The notes: generated by a model not told the origin, from the letters alone. A stretch of DNA of 64,000 bases from Chitinophaga polysaccharea (GCF_007829335.1 NZ_VIWO01000002.1:124001-188000); one strand, 5' to 3'; positions 51,789-60,998 are shown, counted from the first letter of the stretch. Made by a program: numbers and translations.

Positions 51789-52676
51789 ATGGAATTAAGG
51801 CAGCTGAGTTATTTCGTAAAAGCAGCGGAGCTATCCCATTTCACGGAGGCCGCCGCTACCCTGTACATCACGCAGTCGACTTTGTCGCAGCAAATCCGCC
51901 AACTGGAAAATGAGCTGGGTATGCCGCTATTTGATCGTATAGGCAAGCATGTTAGTCTTACGGAAGCAGGCGGCGTATTCCTCCTGCATGCCCGGCAAAT
52001 ACTGCTGGAAGTAGAAAAGGGTAAACAGGCGATACAGGATTTACAGCAGCTGTTGAGCGGTGATTTACGTATAGGCGTTACCTATGCCTTTACCTCTTTC
52101 CTGTTGCCCGCCCTGGCTACTTTCCCTGTGCAATATCCGGGTATCCGCATGTATGTGGAGTATGGCACTACCCAATCACTGGAGACTAAGTTAAGGGCAT
52201 CAGAACTGGATCTGGTGCTGGCTTTTCACCAGGAGACTTTTAATAACGACCTGGAGATGCTGGAGTTGTTCCGCTCTAAGATGGTGGTGGCAGTTTCGCG
52301 CAAGAATAAGTTGGCCTCCCTGAAGAAGATACCGCTGCGGCGGCTCACCGGGATGGACCTTATTTTCCCGTCGCGCGGTTTTAGCGCCCGGGATTCGCTG
52401 GACGAGGTATTGCAAAGGAATAATATCCAGCCGGCAGTGCGTATTGAAATGAACGACGTACATTCCATCCTGTCGCTGGTAGAAAAAGGACATTGGGCCA
52501 CTTTGTTGAATGAGCGGGCCTTGCTGGGCTGGAAAAACCTGGTGGCTATCCCTATTGAGGGCAGGGAACTGCAGCGTCGCGCCTATATCATCTGGCAGAA
52601 AGGTACGTACCGGAAAAAGGCGGCCCACTTATTCATACAAGAGCTATTGAAGGCGTTGCCGGATATCGAGAAATAG
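51789..52676 (+). CDS. LysR-family transcriptional regulator
   Basis: This 295-residue protein starts MELRQLSYFVKAAELSHFTE, with the winged helix-turn-helix AAATLYITQSTLSQQIRQLE and PLFDRIGKHVSLTEAG. The substrate-binding domain follows (DLRIGVTYAFTSFLLPAL and LDLVLAFHQETFNNDLEML), close to CynR/CysB-type regulators. The gene is divergent from the MFS_3 exporter, the classic arrangement in which a LysR protein controls its neighbour. The inducer is unknown. Confidence 0.92.
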   Translation: MELRQLSYFVKAAELSHFTEAAATLYITQSTLSQQIRQLENELGMPLFDRIGKHVSLTEAGGVFLLHARQILLEVEKGKQAIQDLQQLLSGDLRIGVTYAFTSFLLPALATFPVQYPGIRMYVEYGTTQSLETKLRASELDLVLAFHQETFNNDLEMLELFRSKMVVAVSRKNKLASLKKIPLRRLTGMDLIFPSRGFSARDSLDEVLQRNNIQPAVRIEMNDVHSILSLVEKGHWATLLNERALLGWKNLVAIPIEGRELQRRAYIIWQKGTYRKKAAHLFIQELLKALPDIEK

Positions 52677-52729
52677 ATAAGCGGCACTCAGCAGCAGCAT
52701 GGGCCACTGCCGGGTGACCACACAAAGCG

Positions 52730-53710
52730 TTATTGTGCCATCCGCAGGTCGGCAACGACGCAGCGGTAATATTTTCCAAATGCCTGTGTCATTTCTTCCC
52801 GGCTACTATATTGGCTTACAGCAGCGATATGCGTCAGTGAATAATCAGTTTCCGCAATCATTTTAAAGAGGCAGGCCATTTTCTCCTGTTCAATCAGTTG
52901 TTCTACAGTAACCAGGAATTGTTGTTCAAATGGCGCTTCCAGGAACTCGGGCACTACCTTAAAGCGTTGGCAAAGCGCTTCTTTACTGACAGCTTCCAGC
53001 GGATGCTGCTGTACAAAAGTGGCAATCTCCGTCAACTGCTGCTGATAGCTTTCTTCGAGCATAATGGGCGGCTTGTTTTGAAGGAAATGCAGATAGGTGA
53101 GATAAAAATCAAGTGCATTCCGCTCCAGGAAAATATCAGATGCTTTTCCAATATACTTGCAGTTGCAAATCCGCTGCATCACGTGGTAACTGACAAAGTT
53201 TAGCTGGAATGGCCGGTTATGCGAAGGTTTTCGGGTTTCTTCCAGGCCTATGGCATCAATAATTTTAAATGCCGGGAATAGCGCCGACATTTTTTTGAGG
53301 GAGTAGCGATTAAAATTAACATGGAAACTGAGGATAAATTCTTTCTCATCTGCCGGCACTTCGGGAGCATCCGGCGAGGCTTTCACTGCTTTTTTCCTGA
53401 GCCGCATACGCATGGGCATGGCAGGATTATTTTCAGTAAACCCAGATACATGGGCCGGCAGCGCATAGTCGAACGGAAGTACCGTATCCAGGTGTACCCC
53501 TTCTGCCAGGTGAATAAAATGATAGTAGATGGCCCAGTCTTCCGATTCCAGGATCTGCTGGTCGATCACCATACCGTTTTCGTCAACATCTGTAAAGCAT
53601 TTAGCATTGGGAACCAGCAAGGGATGTACATAGCTGGGTATATGTTCATAAGTGGTGTACCGGGTATCGCCACGGACGATCCTTAGTTCTTTGGTCGCAG
53701 ATTGTTGCAT
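52730..53710 (-). CDS. AraC-like protein with one recognisable HTH
   Basis: This is a 326-residue protein. The last 45 residues read CLFKMIAETDYSLTHIAAVS and QYSSREEMTQAFGKYYRC, which fits the second helix-turn-helix of AraC/XylS regulators. The first 200 residues have beta-rich character (IYYHFIHLAEGVHLDTVLP and FHVNFNRYSLKKMSALFPAF) and may sense a ligand. The conserved AraC signature glycines and proline are missing, so it is a divergent or degenerate member. It lies 31 nt downstream of the FecR gene on the same strand and may be part of that operon. Confidence 0.55.
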   Translation of the reverse strand: MQQSATKELRIVRGDTRYTTYEHIPSYVHPLLVPNAKCFTDVDENGMVIDQQILESEDWAIYYHFIHLAEGVHLDTVLPFDYALPAHVSGFTENNPAMPMRMRLRKKAVKASPDAPEVPADEKEFILSFHVNFNRYSLKKMSALFPAFKIIDAIGLEETRKPSHNRPFQLNFVSYHVMQRICNCKYIGKASDIFLERNALDFYLTYLHFLQNKPPIMLEESYQQQLTEIATFVQQHPLEAVSKEALCQRFKVVPEFLEAPFEQQFLVTVEQLIEQEKMACLFKMIAETDYSLTHIAAVSQYSSREEMTQAFGKYYRCVVADLRMAQ

Positions 53711-53741
53711 TTGGAATGGTTAATAGATTTGAGATTTTCGG

Positions 53742-54833
53742 TTATTTAAAGTGTAGGGTGCTGTCTGCTGTAAAATAGTAATCGGTGCCGGTGGTGGCTT
53801 TGATACCTTCCAGGAAAAAGCTCATGGAGGTACTCTTGTCCAGCAGGCCGGTAAATGTCCGCGACGCCAGTTCGGGCTTGTCCAGCACAGCTTTTACGCC
53901 ATACCAGCGGAAAACGGACTGGCAAATTTCGTCGAGGTGCGTGTTTGAAAAACAATACAATCCTTTTTGCCAGCTCAATTCTACGGTGGCATTAAATGGT
54001 TGCGTATCAAGTGTGGCTGCCTGCTTGTTGAAAATGGCTTGCTGACCGGGTTTCATCGTCACGGTTTTCTTGCCGGCTTTCATTCTTACCTTTCCGTCTA
54101 CCAGCGATACTTTTACCATGCTGCTGTCGTAGCTGTTGATATTAAAGCTGGTACCTAGTACTTCCACTGTGCTGTTGGGCAGGTGTACCAGGAAAGGCCG
54201 GTTGGGTTGTCGCGCTATTTTGAGATAAGCCTCGCCGTTGAGGGTAATTTCCCGTCCGGGTACTGTCGTGGCAAAGCTGAAATCCATACGGGTGGAGGCA
54301 TTAAGGTTCACGACCGAGCCATCGGGGAGCGCTACCTCATAGCTTTTCCCCGGGGGAACGATCAGCGTGTTCATTCCTTCCGGGAGCTGGTCGACTGCGT
54401 TGAGGAACAACGTGTTGTTTTTATTCGGAATGGAATGACCGCCTATAGTGACGGCTCCGGATGACTGGCTGAGGTTGATAGTAGGCTGCCCGGCTACCTG
54501 TAACAGCACGTCTGTATTGATTTTAGCGATAGGAGCGGGTTTGGGGGGAAACAGGAAGTTCCATTTCCACGCGGTCAGTGATACCAGCGCCAATACAGCT
54601 GCGGCAGCAGCCCAAGGCAGTATCCTGCGATAAATAGACCTCCTGGGTTTGAAATCAATGATTTCTATCCAGGGATCGGGGGGAGGCGGCACCTGGATGG
54701 CCGAAAGCTGTATCCATTTTTCCCGTACTTCCGGATCTGATTCGATCAGATCCTCCAACCATTGGTCGTCCGTTGCGGAAATAAGCCCCGCAATCTTTTC
54801 TGTCATTAACCTGTATATTTCTTCTGCGCTGTT
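53742..54833 (-). CDS. FecR-type anti-sigma factor
   Basis: This 363-residue protein has a cytoplasmic segment (MNSAEEIYRLMTEKIAGLIS), a transmembrane helix (ILPWAAAAAVLALVSLTAW), then the FecR domain (VALPDGSVVNLNASTRMDFS, ITLNGEAYLKIARQPNRPF and VEVLGTSFNINSYDSSM) and a C-terminal STN-like segment (FTGLLDKSTSMSFFLEGIK). Its gene follows the ECF sigma gene by 39 nt. In Bacteroidota this pair normally controls a downstream SusC/SusD locus, but here an AraC-like gene follows instead. The ATG at 54833 is chosen because MNSAEEIYRL is a common FecR start. Confidence 0.9.
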   Translation of the reverse strand, partial: NSAEEIYRLMTEKIAGLISATDDQWLEDLIESDPEVREKWIQLSAIQVPPPPDPWIEIIDFKPRRSIYRRILPWAAAAAVLALVSLTAWKWNFLFPPKPAPIAKINTDVLLQVAGQPTINLSQSSGAVTIGGHSIPNKNNTLFLNAVDQLPEGMNTLIVPPGKSYEVALPDGSVVNLNASTRMDFSFATTVPGREITLNGEAYLKIARQPNRPFLVHLPNSTVEVLGTSFNINSYDSSMVKVSLVDGKVRMKAGKKTVTMKPGQQAIFNKQAATLDTQPFNATVELSWQKGLYCFSNTHLDEICQSVFRWYGVKAVLDKPELASRTFTGLLDKSTSMSFFLEGIKATTGTDYYFTADSTLHFK

Positions 54834-54872
54834 CATGTACACTATTAACCGATTTTTAAATGGCACGGGGTA

Positions 54873-55436
54873 TTAAAAAAAGAGAATTTTTTTTAAAGAA
54901 GCCCGTAACGTTTTCAGCGCATTGGCGACTTGTTTTTTCACTGTTTCTTCACTGGTGGCCATCTCCGCAGCTATTTCCTTGCGGGTTTTATGTTCCTGGT
55001 AGGCAAGCCGGAAAGCCATGGACTGGCGTTCGGGCAGGCGGCTGATGGCTGATTCCAGCTGCTCCCGCAATTCATTGTTCTCCAAACCGTTGGACGGGAG
55101 CGTGTAAGTATCTGAAATAAAAATATCCTTTAATCTCTTTTTCCGGGTAGCGTCTTTGGCAATTTTATTGAGGCAGCGGTTCCGGATGCTGACAAATAAA
55201 AAATTCCTCAATGAGCTGGTAGTATTCAGGTCAATTCGCATCCCCAGCCCCTTCTGCCAGAAATCGACAAACAGGTCCTGTACCAGCTCCTGTGCTTCTG
55301 CCTCATTTTTTATGATAGAGTAGGCCGCTACGTACAGCCAATGCCGGTAGGTAGTATAAAAGTGCTGAAAAGCTTCAAGACTGCCCGTCTTCAGTTGTGC
55401 AAGCAATTCATCATTATCGTTGATAGATGCACTCAT
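54873..55436 (-). CDS. ECF-type RNA polymerase sigma factor
   Basis: This 187-residue protein has sigma region 2 (FQHFYTTYRHWLYVAAYSI, then KNEAEAQELVQDLFVDFWQK) and region 4 (LPERQSMAFRLAYQEHKTRK and AAEMATSEETVKKQVANALK). It pairs with the FecR gene immediately downstream. The ATG at 55436 (MSASINDNDELLAQ) is preferred; the upstream extension has no sigma character. The target genes are not adjacent, so its regulon must be elsewhere. Confidence 0.92.
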   Translation of the reverse strand: MSASINDNDELLAQLKTGSLEAFQHFYTTYRHWLYVAAYSIIKNEAEAQELVQDLFVDFWQKGLGMRIDLNTTSSLRNFLFVSIRNRCLNKIAKDATRKKRLKDIFISDTYTLPSNGLENNELREQLESAISRLPERQSMAFRLAYQEHKTRKEIAAEMATSEETVKKQVANALKTLRASLKKILFF

Positions 55437-55586
55437 GATGGGATTTAGTTGATAATGGTAACAACGGCGGTAGGTTCCCCCAGAAGACAACTGCTTTGGT
55501 AACAATGCATTAACATGCCTTATGGTATATTCGGCGCAATCAATAACACGGATTTCTATTTTTGCCCCTGATTTGTTAATGATTTG

Positions 55587-55840
55587 TTATTCAGGTGAAT
55601 CTAATACCCCCTCTCCGGCGTTTTGCAACAGGAAATCGTTCAATTGGAATTTGCCAGGTGCCATTTGTACAATAGTACCAAATGTTTTGATAAAATGCGC
55701 CTGATCATAAAAACCGTACTCCAGCGCCGGTTGCGTCTACGGGCGGGATCGGGCAAATGCGATAACGCATCCACGAGGCTGCGTATGCAGATAATGCTGC
55801 ATAATCCTTTGGGGTAATCCCCAGGCTCAGAATGAATAAT
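55587..55840 (-). pseudogene. Decayed AraC-family regulator remnant
   Basis: On the minus strand one frame reads GDYPKGLCSIICIRSLVDAL and SHLPDPARRRN. A shift of one frame near 55735 continues as LEYGFYDQAHFIKTFGTIV, then QMAPGKFQLNDFLLQNAGEG and a stop at 55587. The second part is the unmistakable last helix-turn-helix of an AraC regulator (YGFYDQAHFIKTF, then P-G-K-F). The N-terminal sensor half is gone. The remnant sits between the ECF sigma gene and a Crp-like gene and fills most of the 445-nt gap 55437-55881. Confidence 0.6.
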
Positions 55841-55881
55841 AAAACTTACATTAGCGGTTTGCCTTACAGGCACGGAATAAT

Positions 55882-56475
55882 ATGAGTGCATCGATCAGTA
55901 GTTTACAGCAATTACTATTTGAGCTGTCGGGGGTATTGCCGGCGGATTCCTCACCTTTATTTGCCGTTACCCGGCAGGTAAAGCTGCATGCGAACGAAAC
56001 TTATATCCGGGAGGGAGATAAGGACCGGCGGCTGGCCTATATTGAAAAGGGGATTATGCGCGCCTATACGCTGAAGCAAAATGGCGATGAGGCCACGTTG
56101 TTCCTGCGCTGGGAAAAGCAGTTCATCGCTTCCCATGATACGATCATCCACCGGAAGCCTTCCCGTTTTGTGTACCGGGCGCTGGAAGACGTTACCCTGC
56201 TGGAAATTGACTACGACGTACTGGAAGAGGTGATGAAAGTGTATCCTCAGTTTGAACCGTTGCGCAATTTCTTCCTGCTGCGCATGCTGTCGGAATCGCT
56301 GGCCATGATGGAGGCGTTTGTAACGCTCTCCCCGGAAGAACGTTACCGCAACCTGCTGGCCGAACGCTTCGATGTGGTAAACCGGGTGCCCGACAAGTAC
56401 ATTGCCTCTATGCTGGGTATTACGCCGGTTTCGTTGAGCCGTATCCGTAAGCGTATGCTGGAGAAGGGAAAATAG
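55882..56475 (+). CDS. Crp/Fnr-family regulator
   Basis: This 197-residue protein has a cyclic-nucleotide-binding-like beta-roll (VKLHANETYIREGDKDRRLA, then GIMRAYTLKQNGDEATLFLR) and a C-terminal winged helix (KYIASMLGITPVSLSRIRKR). No Fnr-type cysteines are seen, so it may sense a small ligand or none. A lipid-modifying sterol-desaturase gene lies 91 nt downstream on the same strand and is a possible target. Confidence 0.88.
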   Translation: MSASISSLQQLLFELSGVLPADSSPLFAVTRQVKLHANETYIREGDKDRRLAYIEKGIMRAYTLKQNGDEATLFLRWEKQFIASHDTIIHRKPSRFVYRALEDVTLLEIDYDVLEEVMKVYPQFEPLRNFFLLRMLSESLAMMEAFVTLSPEERYRNLLAERFDVVNRVPDKYIASMLGITPVSLSRIRKRMLEKGK

Positions 56476-56566
56476 GAAATTAACTTTTGTTATCGCCGGA
56501 AATTAACCTTTGTAAACCACTGCTGCCACTGCCTTGCGCTATTTTTGGTGATAAATATACAAGGCG

Positions 56567-57349
56567 ATGAAATCAATTATTGAAGCAGGCATTCGGGTTT
56601 TCAGCATGTCGGCCCTTCGGTACTTTTTACTGGCGGGTATTCCTTTTACTTTATTCTATTTGTTGATGCCTGCCAGGTTCAACCGGTTTAAGATCCAGTT
56701 GAAGCAGGCCACAAAAAAGGATTTCCTGCGTGAAATCTGGTATTCCATGCAAAGTACCCTGGTATTCACCATCATCACCGTGATATTGCTCTTTACGCCA
56801 GTGAGGAAATTTACGCTCGTTTATGACCACCTCAACGATTTCCCCCTATGGTATATAGGCGTGAGCCTGGTAGCCAGTCTCATTTTACATGATACCTACT
56901 TTTATTGGATGCACCGGTTGCTGCACCACAAGCAATTGTTTAAACGCACCCACCTGGTACACCACGAAAGTACCAACCCCTCTCCATGGACGTCCTATAG
57001 CTTTCATGTACTGGAAGCGGTAGCAGAAGGGGGGATATTGGTGTTAATCGTCAGCGTAATGCCCATGCATCCATTGACCGTACTGCTGTTTACCATTTCC
57101 GGTTTTATCATCAATGTATATGGTCACCTCGGATATGAGCTAATGCCGGAAAACTTCCGCTATACCTGGTGGTTTGAGGTGCTGAATACCTCTGTGCACC
57201 ACAACCTGCATCATAAGAAGTTCAAGGGCAATTACGGATTATATTTCCGGGTATGGGACCGGATCATGGGTACGGAACATCCGGATTATGTGAAAGAATA
57301 CGACCTGGTACAGGCCCGGCGTTTCGGCCCTCAAACGATAAAGGCTTAG
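56567..57349 (+). CDS. Sterol desaturase/fatty acid hydroxylase family protein
   Basis: This 260-residue membrane protein has about four hydrophobic segments. The His boxes are HDTYFYWMHRLLHHK, HLVHHESTNP and HHNLHHKKFKGNYGLYF, the di-iron ligands of the family. It is shorter than the homolog at 31860. It ends RVWDRIMGTEHPDYVKEY. Such enzymes modify hopanoids, carotenoids or fatty chains in the inner membrane. It may be co-transcribed with the Crp-like gene. A bidirectional terminator follows. Confidence 0.9.
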   Translation: MKSIIEAGIRVFSMSALRYFLLAGIPFTLFYLLMPARFNRFKIQLKQATKKDFLREIWYSMQSTLVFTIITVILLFTPVRKFTLVYDHLNDFPLWYIGVSLVASLILHDTYFYWMHRLLHHKQLFKRTHLVHHESTNPSPWTSYSFHVLEAVAEGGILVLIVSVMPMHPLTVLLFTISGFIINVYGHLGYELMPENFRYTWWFEVLNTSVHHNLHHKKFKGNYGLYFRVWDRIMGTEHPDYVKEYDLVQARRFGPQTIKA

Positions 57350-57356
57350 CATAAAA

Positions 57357-57383
57357 AAATCCACCGCACACCGCGGTGGATTT
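57357..57383. terminator. Bidirectional terminator
   Basis: Perfect 11-bp arms AAATCCACCGC and GCGGTGGATTT with a 5-nt loop have poly-A and poly-T flanks. It lies between the sterol-desaturase stop (57349) and the helicase stop (57409). Confidence 0.85.
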
Positions 57384-57408
57384 TTAATATAGGAACGTTC
57401 GTTATATC

Positions 57409-58740
57409 TTATTTCTTCTTTGGCGTCCGCTTCTTCGGCTTGCCGTATTTCAGCATCATCTTTTCTTTATGTGATACCTTTTTGTTGGTCTTCATATTTT
57501 TAGCCAGCTTCTGGTGGAAGGCAGGCCCCACGTCTTCCCGTTTGGGGGCTTTCACCAGCGTATTACGCATGAACACCTTCGGCTTTTCATCTTCCGTTAA
57601 TACATCGGAAATAGTAAGATCGGCTGGTAACGCCTGTTCCGGGATGGTGTAGTTCATCAGGTTTTCTATGCGTTCCAGGTTTTCCTTTTCTGCATCTTTG
57701 GTAAGCAGAATAGCAATCCCTTTTTTGTCAGCCCTACCGGTTCTGCCTATACGATGGATATAATTTTCCGGTACTTCCGGCGTATCGAAGTTGATGACAT
57801 GCGTTACTTCGGCAATATCCAATCCACGGGCTACAATATCGGTCGCAATCAGGAAGCGAGTTTCGCCCGACTGGAACTTACGCACGGTATTAAAACGATG
57901 GTTCTGTTCTTTATTAGAGTGAATGATACCCACCTTGTCGGGAAATTCTTTGATCAGTTGTTCATACAGGTCGTCTGCCAGCTGTTTTGTTCCCACGAAA
58001 ATGAGGGTCTTGGTCATGCTGGCATCATCAGTGATCAACAGTTCCAGCAGGTTTACCTTGGTATAAAAGTTGGGAACTTTATAGACGATCTGGTCAATGT
58101 TTTCCAAGGGAGTGCCAGTAGGTGCTGCTTCTATCCTGACAGGATCATCGAAATGTGTGTTAATCATTTTCTCCACGTCTTCCGTAATGGTGGCGGAAAA
58201 CATCAGGTTTTGTCTTTTTGGTGGCAGCAGGTCCATAATATTGGTCAGCTGCGTACGGAAGCCCAGATTCAGCATTTCATCAACCTCATCGATGATCAGG
58301 CGTTTAATGGATTTAACTTTAAGGGCGCCGCTGAGAATGATGTCGTATAGGCGTCCGGGTGTGGCCACCAGGATATCCAGTTTATCTTTTACGGCTTCCA
58401 TCTGCGGGTTCATGTTCACGCCACCATATACGCCCAGCACAGATACAGTCATGTAGGGAGTTAGTCTCCTTACCGATTCTACCACCTGCTGTACCAGCTC
58501 GCGGGTAGGTACCAGGATCAGCACAGTGGGGTACTTTTCCTTTGAAAACTTGAACATCCGGAGCGTGGGCAGCAGGTAAGCAAAAGTTTTACCTGTACCT
58601 GTTTGTGCAATACCGCATACATCCTTGCCGGACATGATCACGGAAAATGCGCGTTGTTGTATAGTAGTAGGCTTGCTTAAGCCCAGTTCATCCAATGCGT
58701 TTAATAAAGGGGTGTTAAGATTTAAATCACCAAAAGTCAT
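57409..58740 (-). CDS. DEAD-box RNA helicase (RhlE-like)
   Basis: This 443-residue protein has all core motifs: Q-motif region (TTIQQRAFSVIMSG), motif I AQTGTGKT, PTRELVQQV, TPGRLYD, motif II DEVD in place of DEAD, SAT (SATITEDVEK), IIHSNKEQNHR, ATDIVARGLDI and HRIGRTGRADK. A lysine-rich tail (KEKMMLKYGKPKKRTPKKK) probably binds RNA. Such helicases help ribosome assembly or RNA turnover in the cold. The ATG at 58740 (MTFGDLNLNTPLLNAL) starts right at the helicase core. The motif II variant DEVD is seen in several bacterial relatives. Confidence 0.93.
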   Translation of the reverse strand: MTFGDLNLNTPLLNALDELGLSKPTTIQQRAFSVIMSGKDVCGIAQTGTGKTFAYLLPTLRMFKFSKEKYPTVLILVPTRELVQQVVESVRRLTPYMTVSVLGVYGGVNMNPQMEAVKDKLDILVATPGRLYDIILSGALKVKSIKRLIIDEVDEMLNLGFRTQLTNIMDLLPPKRQNLMFSATITEDVEKMINTHFDDPVRIEAAPTGTPLENIDQIVYKVPNFYTKVNLLELLITDDASMTKTLIFVGTKQLADDLYEQLIKEFPDKVGIIHSNKEQNHRFNTVRKFQSGETRFLIATDIVARGLDIAEVTHVINFDTPEVPENYIHRIGRTGRADKKGIAILLTKDAEKENLERIENLMNYTIPEQALPADLTISDVLTEDEKPKVFMRNTLVKAPKREDVGPAFHQKLAKNMKTNKKVSHKEKMMLKYGKPKKRTPKKK

Positions 58741-58844
58741 GATACAGCTATAATTATGAACGGCAAAGGTAAGTTTTTTCAATTTTATGACCGGTGGTTT
58801 CCGCTTCGGGCAGACTGCAAGGTGTATCTTAGCAAAAAAAAGCT

Positions 58845-59771
58845 ATGAAGAACCTCCACATACCCGCTATCCGCGTACACACCTATGGAGGTCCGGAACA
58901 GTTGCTACTGGAGGAAATCCCGGTGCCTGTTCTGGCCAAAGATGAGGTGTTGATAAAAGTAGTCGCCAGCGGGGTGAATCCGATCGACTGGAAAGTAAGA
59001 GAAGGCTTTATGCAGCATCCGCTGCCCTATATCCCCGGTGTAGAAGGGGCCGGCATTGTTACCGCCGTGGGAGAAGGCGTATACGGCCTGAAAATAGGCG
59101 ATGAGGTGTATGGGTCCGTAGATGGCTCCTATACCACCTATGCCACCGTGTCTACGGAAGTATTGTTCCGTAAGCCGCCTACGGTTTCTTTCGAGGAAGC
59201 CGCTACTATGGCCGGCGCCAGAACCGCCTGGGGGGCCTTGTTTGATGTAGGGCGACTGGTCAAAGGCCAGCGTATCCTGGTACATGGTGGGGCGGGGGGC
59301 GTAGGCCATTTTGCTGTGCAACTGGCCTATAACGCGGGGGCCTACGTGATAGCTACCGCCAGCGAGGCTAATCTCGATTTTGTGGCTATGCTGGGCGCCA
59401 GTGAGGTGATCGACTACAAAGCCGCGCCTTTTGAAACACAGATGGACCCGGTAGATATCGTACTGGATACCGTGGGAGGCGATGTGACTGCACGGTCTAT
59501 GAAAGTGCTGAAACCGGGTGGATTGCTAATCAGCATCGTCAATATGCCCGATCCGGCCATGGCGGAAGCTGCCGGCGTCAGATCCGTATGGGGAGGCACT
59601 AAAACGCTGGCTACCATGAAAACAGTACATGAGTTATTGGACAAGGGACTGATAAAACCTTACGTGCGCCGGGTATTTCATTCCCTGTCTGAAGCGGCTG
59701 CTGCCCAGGAATACAGTAAAAGTGGAGGAAGTGGGAGAGGAAAAATTGTACTGAAAATAGGAGAGATATAA
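58845..59771 (+). CDS. Zinc-independent quinone oxidoreductase (MDR family)
   Basis: This 308-residue enzyme has the GroES-like N-terminal domain (IRVHTYGGPEQLLLEEIPVP, then VVASGVNPIDWKVREG) and the nucleotide-binding motif VHGGAGGVGHFAVQLAYNAG, followed by IATASEANLDFVAMLGASEV. No zinc ligands are present. It should reduce quinones or enones with NADPH. It is transcribed alone and ends at a terminator shared with the convergent HxlR gene. Confidence 0.92.
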   Translation: MKNLHIPAIRVHTYGGPEQLLLEEIPVPVLAKDEVLIKVVASGVNPIDWKVREGFMQHPLPYIPGVEGAGIVTAVGEGVYGLKIGDEVYGSVDGSYTTYATVSTEVLFRKPPTVSFEEAATMAGARTAWGALFDVGRLVKGQRILVHGGAGGVGHFAVQLAYNAGAYVIATASEANLDFVAMLGASEVIDYKAAPFETQMDPVDIVLDTVGGDVTARSMKVLKPGGLLISIVNMPDPAMAEAAGVRSVWGGTKTLATMKTVHELLDKGLIKPYVRRVFHSLSEAAAAQEYSKSGGSGRGKIVLKIGEI

Positions 59772-59777
59772 TCGAAA

Positions 59778-59797
59778 GCGGCGCCATCAGGCGCCGC
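59778..59797. terminator. Bidirectional hairpin terminator
   Basis: Perfect 8-bp arms GCGGCGCC and GGCGCCGC with loop ATCA lie between the quinone oxidoreductase stop (59771) and the HxlR stop (59800). A's precede it and TTATTTT follows it. Confidence 0.75.
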
Positions 59798-59799
59798 AG

Positions 59800-60183
59800 T
59801 TATTTTCCCAGTATCTTCTTCCGGTGCTGCAATCCCCATTGTTGCAATGCTACAATCACGCTTTCCAGGGTGGAGGCGTAGGGAGTCAGGGTATATTCTA
59901 CCTGCACCGGCTGCGTATCATATACGGTTCTCCGGATGAGCTTATGCGTTTCCAGGTCTTTCAACTCCTTGGAAAGCACCTTCGAAGTAATTTTAGGGAT
60001 ACTGCGTTCAATATCCCGGAAACGGTTATGCCCCCGGGAAACGGCAATGATAATGGGCAGTTTCCATTTTCCACTGATCACATCCAGCGCATCTCTTACG
60101 GGCATGATCACTTTATGACAATCGGTATGGCTGTCGCCCGTTGGCGGGGCGCCACAATCCACCAGTAATCCTGTACTCTTCAT
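59800..60183 (-). CDS. HxlR-family transcriptional regulator
   Basis: This 127-residue winged-helix protein has MPVRDALDVISGKWKLPIII, GHNRFRDIERSIPKITSKVL, SKELKDLETHKLIRRTVYD and YTLTPYASTLESVIVALQQW, the complete HxlR layout. An N-terminal Cys (LLVDCGAPP) could be redox-sensitive. It is divergent from a DsbA/FrnE-like thiol protein gene, a common partner for HxlR regulators responding to electrophiles. The quinone oxidoreductase gene on the other side fits the same theme. The link is inferred. Confidence 0.92.
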   Translation of the reverse strand: MKSTGLLVDCGAPPTGDSHTDCHKVIMPVRDALDVISGKWKLPIIIAVSRGHNRFRDIERSIPKITSKVLSKELKDLETHKLIRRTVYDTQPVQVEYTLTPYASTLESVIVALQQWGLQHRKKILGK

Positions 60184-60257
60184 TTATATCGCTTTGGTTT
60201 CCCCCGGTAAAGCACTTACCTTTTGGAAACTGGTTACTTTTTGATAGCAAATGTATT

Positions 60258-60265
60258 TAACTTTG
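60258..60265 (+). promoter_or_regulatory. Candidate -7 box of the DsbA/FrnE-like gene
   Basis: TAACTTTG is an exact TAnnTTTG match 26 nt before the ATG at 60291, in the HxlR/DsbA divergent region. A TTTG at 60240-60243 lies upstream, but with a 14-nt spacer, shorter than usual. Confidence 0.45.
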
Positions 60266-60290
60266 CGGAGCAAACACTAAAAAAATAAAA

Positions 60291-60998
60291 ATGAAAGTAG
60301 AAATATGGTCCGACATCATGTGTCCGTTTTGCTATATCGGCAAAAGGAAATTTGAAGCGGCATTGGAACAATTTCCCGGTAAAGACAAGGTAACAGTGGA
60401 GTGGAAGAGCTTCCAGCTGAATCCTGACCTCAAATCCCAACCAGGCAAAGATATATATGATTACCTGGCGGAAATAAAAGGACAATCCCGCGAATGGTCA
60501 GTAGCCATTCATAACCAGATGACCGATACTGCCCGGGAAGTGGGACTCACCTATAACTTCGACAAAGCCGTAATAGCCAATTCTTTTGATGCTCACCGCC
60601 TCATCCAGCTGGCTAAAAAGCATGGAAAAGGAGATGCGGCAGAAGAACGCCTGTTTTATGCCTACTTCACCGAAGGAAAAGACATGAATAATCATGATAC
60701 CCTGCTGGAAATAGGCACTGATATCGGTCTCGATAAAGCCGAAGTAGCCGCGGTATTGCAATCCGGCGAATTTGCCGCCGCGGTGAATCAGGATGTAAAT
60801 GAAGCGCAGCAACTGGGTATCCGTGGTGTACCTTTCTTTGTACTGGACCGTAAATACGGCGTATCCGGCGCCCAGCCGGTAGATGCCTTTACACAGGCAC
60901 TGGGACAGGCTTTCGATGAATGGAAGAAAACACAATCGGTGGTAGAGCTGGAAACCTTATCAGGACAAGTTTGTACGCCGGACGGAGAGTGTAAGTAA
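60291..60998 (+). CDS. DsbA/FrnE-family thiol oxidoreductase-like protein
   Basis: This 235-residue cytoplasmic protein starts MKVEIWSDIMCPFCYIGKRK, with a CPFC redox motif (Cys11, Cys14). The thioredoxin fold has an inserted helical domain (FDAHRLIQLAKKHGKGDAAE and IRGVPFFVLDRKYGVSGAQP with the cis-Pro). It belongs with FrnE and 2-hydroxychromene isomerase-like DsbA proteins. The tail carries a further Cys pair (GQVCTPDGEC). The gene is divergent from the HxlR regulator, suggesting control by it, and is followed by a terminator. Confidence 0.92.
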   Translation: MKVEIWSDIMCPFCYIGKRKFEAALEQFPGKDKVTVEWKSFQLNPDLKSQPGKDIYDYLAEIKGQSREWSVAIHNQMTDTAREVGLTYNFDKAVIANSFDAHRLIQLAKKHGKGDAAEERLFYAYFTEGKDMNNHDTLLEIGTDIGLDKAEVAAVLQSGEFAAAVNQDVNEAQQLGIRGVPFFVLDRKYGVSGAQPVDAFTQALGQAFDEWKKTQSVVELETLSGQVCTPDGECK

